Shown: positions 6,959 to 8,052 of the stretch, one piece after another
Position numbering within the stretch: the stretch's first letter is position 1
Layout: every line of letters starts with the position of its first letter
Assembly: GCA_031263385.1 (NCBI GenBank)
Contig: JAISFX010000046.1
Span: 1-8,052, forward strand
Length of the DNA: 8,052 nucleotides
DNA from: Lactobacillus sp.
Lineage (GTDB): Bacteria > Pseudomonadota > Alphaproteobacteria > RF32 > CAG-239
Direction of reading: 5' to 3'
Made by a program: the position numbers and the translations under genes
The notes under the pieces: model-generated
What the model saw: the letters and a program-made list of their open reading frames with translations, nothing else
Told to the model about the DNA's origin: nothing
Databases searched by the model: none

Positions 6959-8022
6959 TTTAAAGCCTTGGCCTCTACCAAATCTACCAAGGTGCTGATT
7001 ATGTCTTCGCTCTTTACTTTTGAGTAAGATTTGCCATATATATAAAGCATGTTTTCTCCATTTTTGCCTCCACAGACACCAAAGTCTGCGTGGCTTGCTT
7101 CACCAGGGCCGTTAACAACGCAGCCCATTACGGCAATGCTGATAGGAGCATTGATATGGCTTAATTTTTGCTCTAATGTTTCTACGGTTTTTTGGACATC
7201 ATAGCCACGACGTGCGCAAGTGGGGCAAGAAATAACCCTAATGCCTCGGTGGCGCAAATCCAGCGCTTTTAAAATTTCGTAACCGGCTAAAATCTCTTCT
7301 TTTACATCGGCAGTTAGAGATACTCTTAATGTATCACCTATTCCATGCATTAATAAAGAACCCAAGCCTATGGCTGATTTTATGGTTCCCGCCCTCAAGC
7401 CTCCGGCCTCGGTAACACCAAGGTGCAGAGGACAATCCAGCAGTTGCGCAAGCTTTTGATAAGCCTCAATCGTCATCATGGTGTTTGATGATTTTACGCT
7501 GATTTTATATTCTCTAAAGCCATTGTCCTCAAGCATCTTTGCTTGTTCAACAGCGCTTTCAACCAAGGCATCTGCACAGGGTTCGCCATATTTATCAAGA
7601 AGCTTTTTCTCAAGAGAGCCACCATTAACCCCTATTCTTATGGGGCAGTTGTTAGCCTGAGCTGCTTTGATAACCTCTTTGACCCTGTCTATGCCACCGA
7701 TGTTGCCGGGGTTGATTCTTAGGCAAGCTGCGCCGTTATCAGCAGCAATCAAAGCAAGCTTATAATCAAAATGTATATCGGCAATAACAGGAATTTTTAC
7801 AGCCTTAACAATGTCTTTAAGAGCGCGGGCCGAATCCTCATCAGGACAAGAACAGCGTGTGATGTCGCAACCAACGCTTTCTTGCTCTTTAATTTGGTTT
7901 ATGGTGGATTTCGCATCTGCGGTTATAGTATTGGTCATAGACTGTACCGTGATTGGAGCATCTCCACCAACGGCAACGTCTCCCACCATTACTTGACGAG
8001 ATTTGCGTCTGATTATTTTCAT
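6940..8022 (-). CDS. ispG: 4-hydroxy-3-methylbut-2-enyl diphosphate synthase (MEP pathway)
   Basis: IspG (GcpE) is a cytosolic iron-sulfur enzyme. It reductively converts 2-C-methyl-D-erythritol 2,4-cyclodiphosphate to HMBPP, the penultimate step of isoprenoid precursor synthesis. At 360 residues it is the compact bacterial form (E. coli has 372) without the plant-type insert. The N-terminal TIM-barrel part includes VQSMTNT (26-32), ADIHFDYKLA (81-90), LRINPGNIG (101-109) and RIGVNGGSLE (129-138). The C-terminal cluster domain has CPTCARRGYD (266-275) and MGCVVNGPGE (299-308). The [4Fe-4S] ligands are therefore Cys266, Cys269, Cys301 and Glu308, matching the E. coli C270/C273/C305/E312 pattern. 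The ATG at 8022 is preceded by AGGA with 7 nt spacing, and the product begins MKIIRRKSRQ, as is usual for the family. Only 30 nt upstream are visible, so its promoter and any preceding gene cannot be judged. Confidence 0.98.
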   Translation of the reverse strand: MKIIRRKSRQVMVGDVAVGGDAPITVQSMTNTITADAKSTINQIKEQESVGCDITRCSCPDEDSARALKDIVKAVKIPVIADIHFDYKLALIAADNGAACLRINPGNIGGIDRVKEVIKAAQANNCPIRIGVNGGSLEKKLLDKYGEPCADALVESAVEQAKMLEDNGFREYKISVKSSNTMMTIEAYQKLAQLLDCPLHLGVTEAGGLRAGTIKSAIGLGSLLMHGIGDTLRVSLTADVKEEILAGYEILKALDLRHRGIRVISCPTCARRGYDVQKTVETLEQKLSHINAPISIAVMGCVVNGPGEASHADFGVCGGKNGENMLYIYGKSYSKVKSEDIISTLVDLVEAKALNLDKIA

Positions 8023-8052
8023 GTTTTCGTCCTGTTATACAAAAAAGAAAAT

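Noticed and set aside
7478..7996. Two plus-strand open frames of about 60 codons
   Set aside because: Both are antisense to conserved ispG sequence and have no features of their own.
8034..8039. TATAAC on the minus strand as a -10 element for ispG
   Set aside because: A start 7 nt downstream would leave almost no leader and would cut into the AGGA ribosome site. The -35 position lies beyond the window edge and cannot be tested.

Overview
The window reads as an ordinary chromosomal housekeeping segment from a moderately AT-rich bacterium, with one poorly understood pair of membrane-protein genes at its left end. All six genes lie on the minus strand, so transcription runs from right (8052) to left (1). 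The class is most likely Alphaproteobacteria. This is inferred from the DnaE N-terminus (FIHLRVHSAYSLSEGA, then TDTANMFGA), the ispG-prfA linkage, and two membrane proteins with an ALP...SFK...TxGNxxRI signature of a kind I associate with alphaproteobacterial proteins. It is a judgement from memory, not a database result.

Reading in the direction of transcription, the first block is ispG (8022-6940), prfA (6896-5823) and an alpha/beta hydrolase (5823-5080). These encode the penultimate enzyme of the MEP isoprenoid pathway, peptide chain release factor 1, and an uncharacterised cytosolic esterase-like enzyme. prfA and the hydrolase are fused at a TAATG stop/start junction. The usual partner gene after prfA, prmC, is not there. 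A perfect TTGACA -35 hexamer inside the ispG tail suggests prfA may also have its own promoter.

An 88-nt gap (4992-5079), the largest in the window, separates this block from dnaE (4991-1521), the full-length replicative DNA polymerase III alpha subunit. The gap carries a plausible sigma70-type promoter (TTGTTT, 17 nt, TAAAAT). The dnaE tail contains a strong Shine-Dalgarno sequence for the next gene, only 3 nt away.

The left end holds two adjacent six-helix membrane proteins (1517-714, and 721 running off the window at 1). They share motifs at matching positions and are therefore divergent tandem paralogues, overlapping by 8 nt. Their function is unknown to me. They appear to be co-transcribed with dnaE.

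No RNA genes, insertion sequences, CRISPR arrays, phage genes or convincing terminators were seen. There is no stretch over 300 bases without a gene. I see no strong case for a new defence or mobile system here. The membrane-protein pair tied to dnaE is the least explained content.
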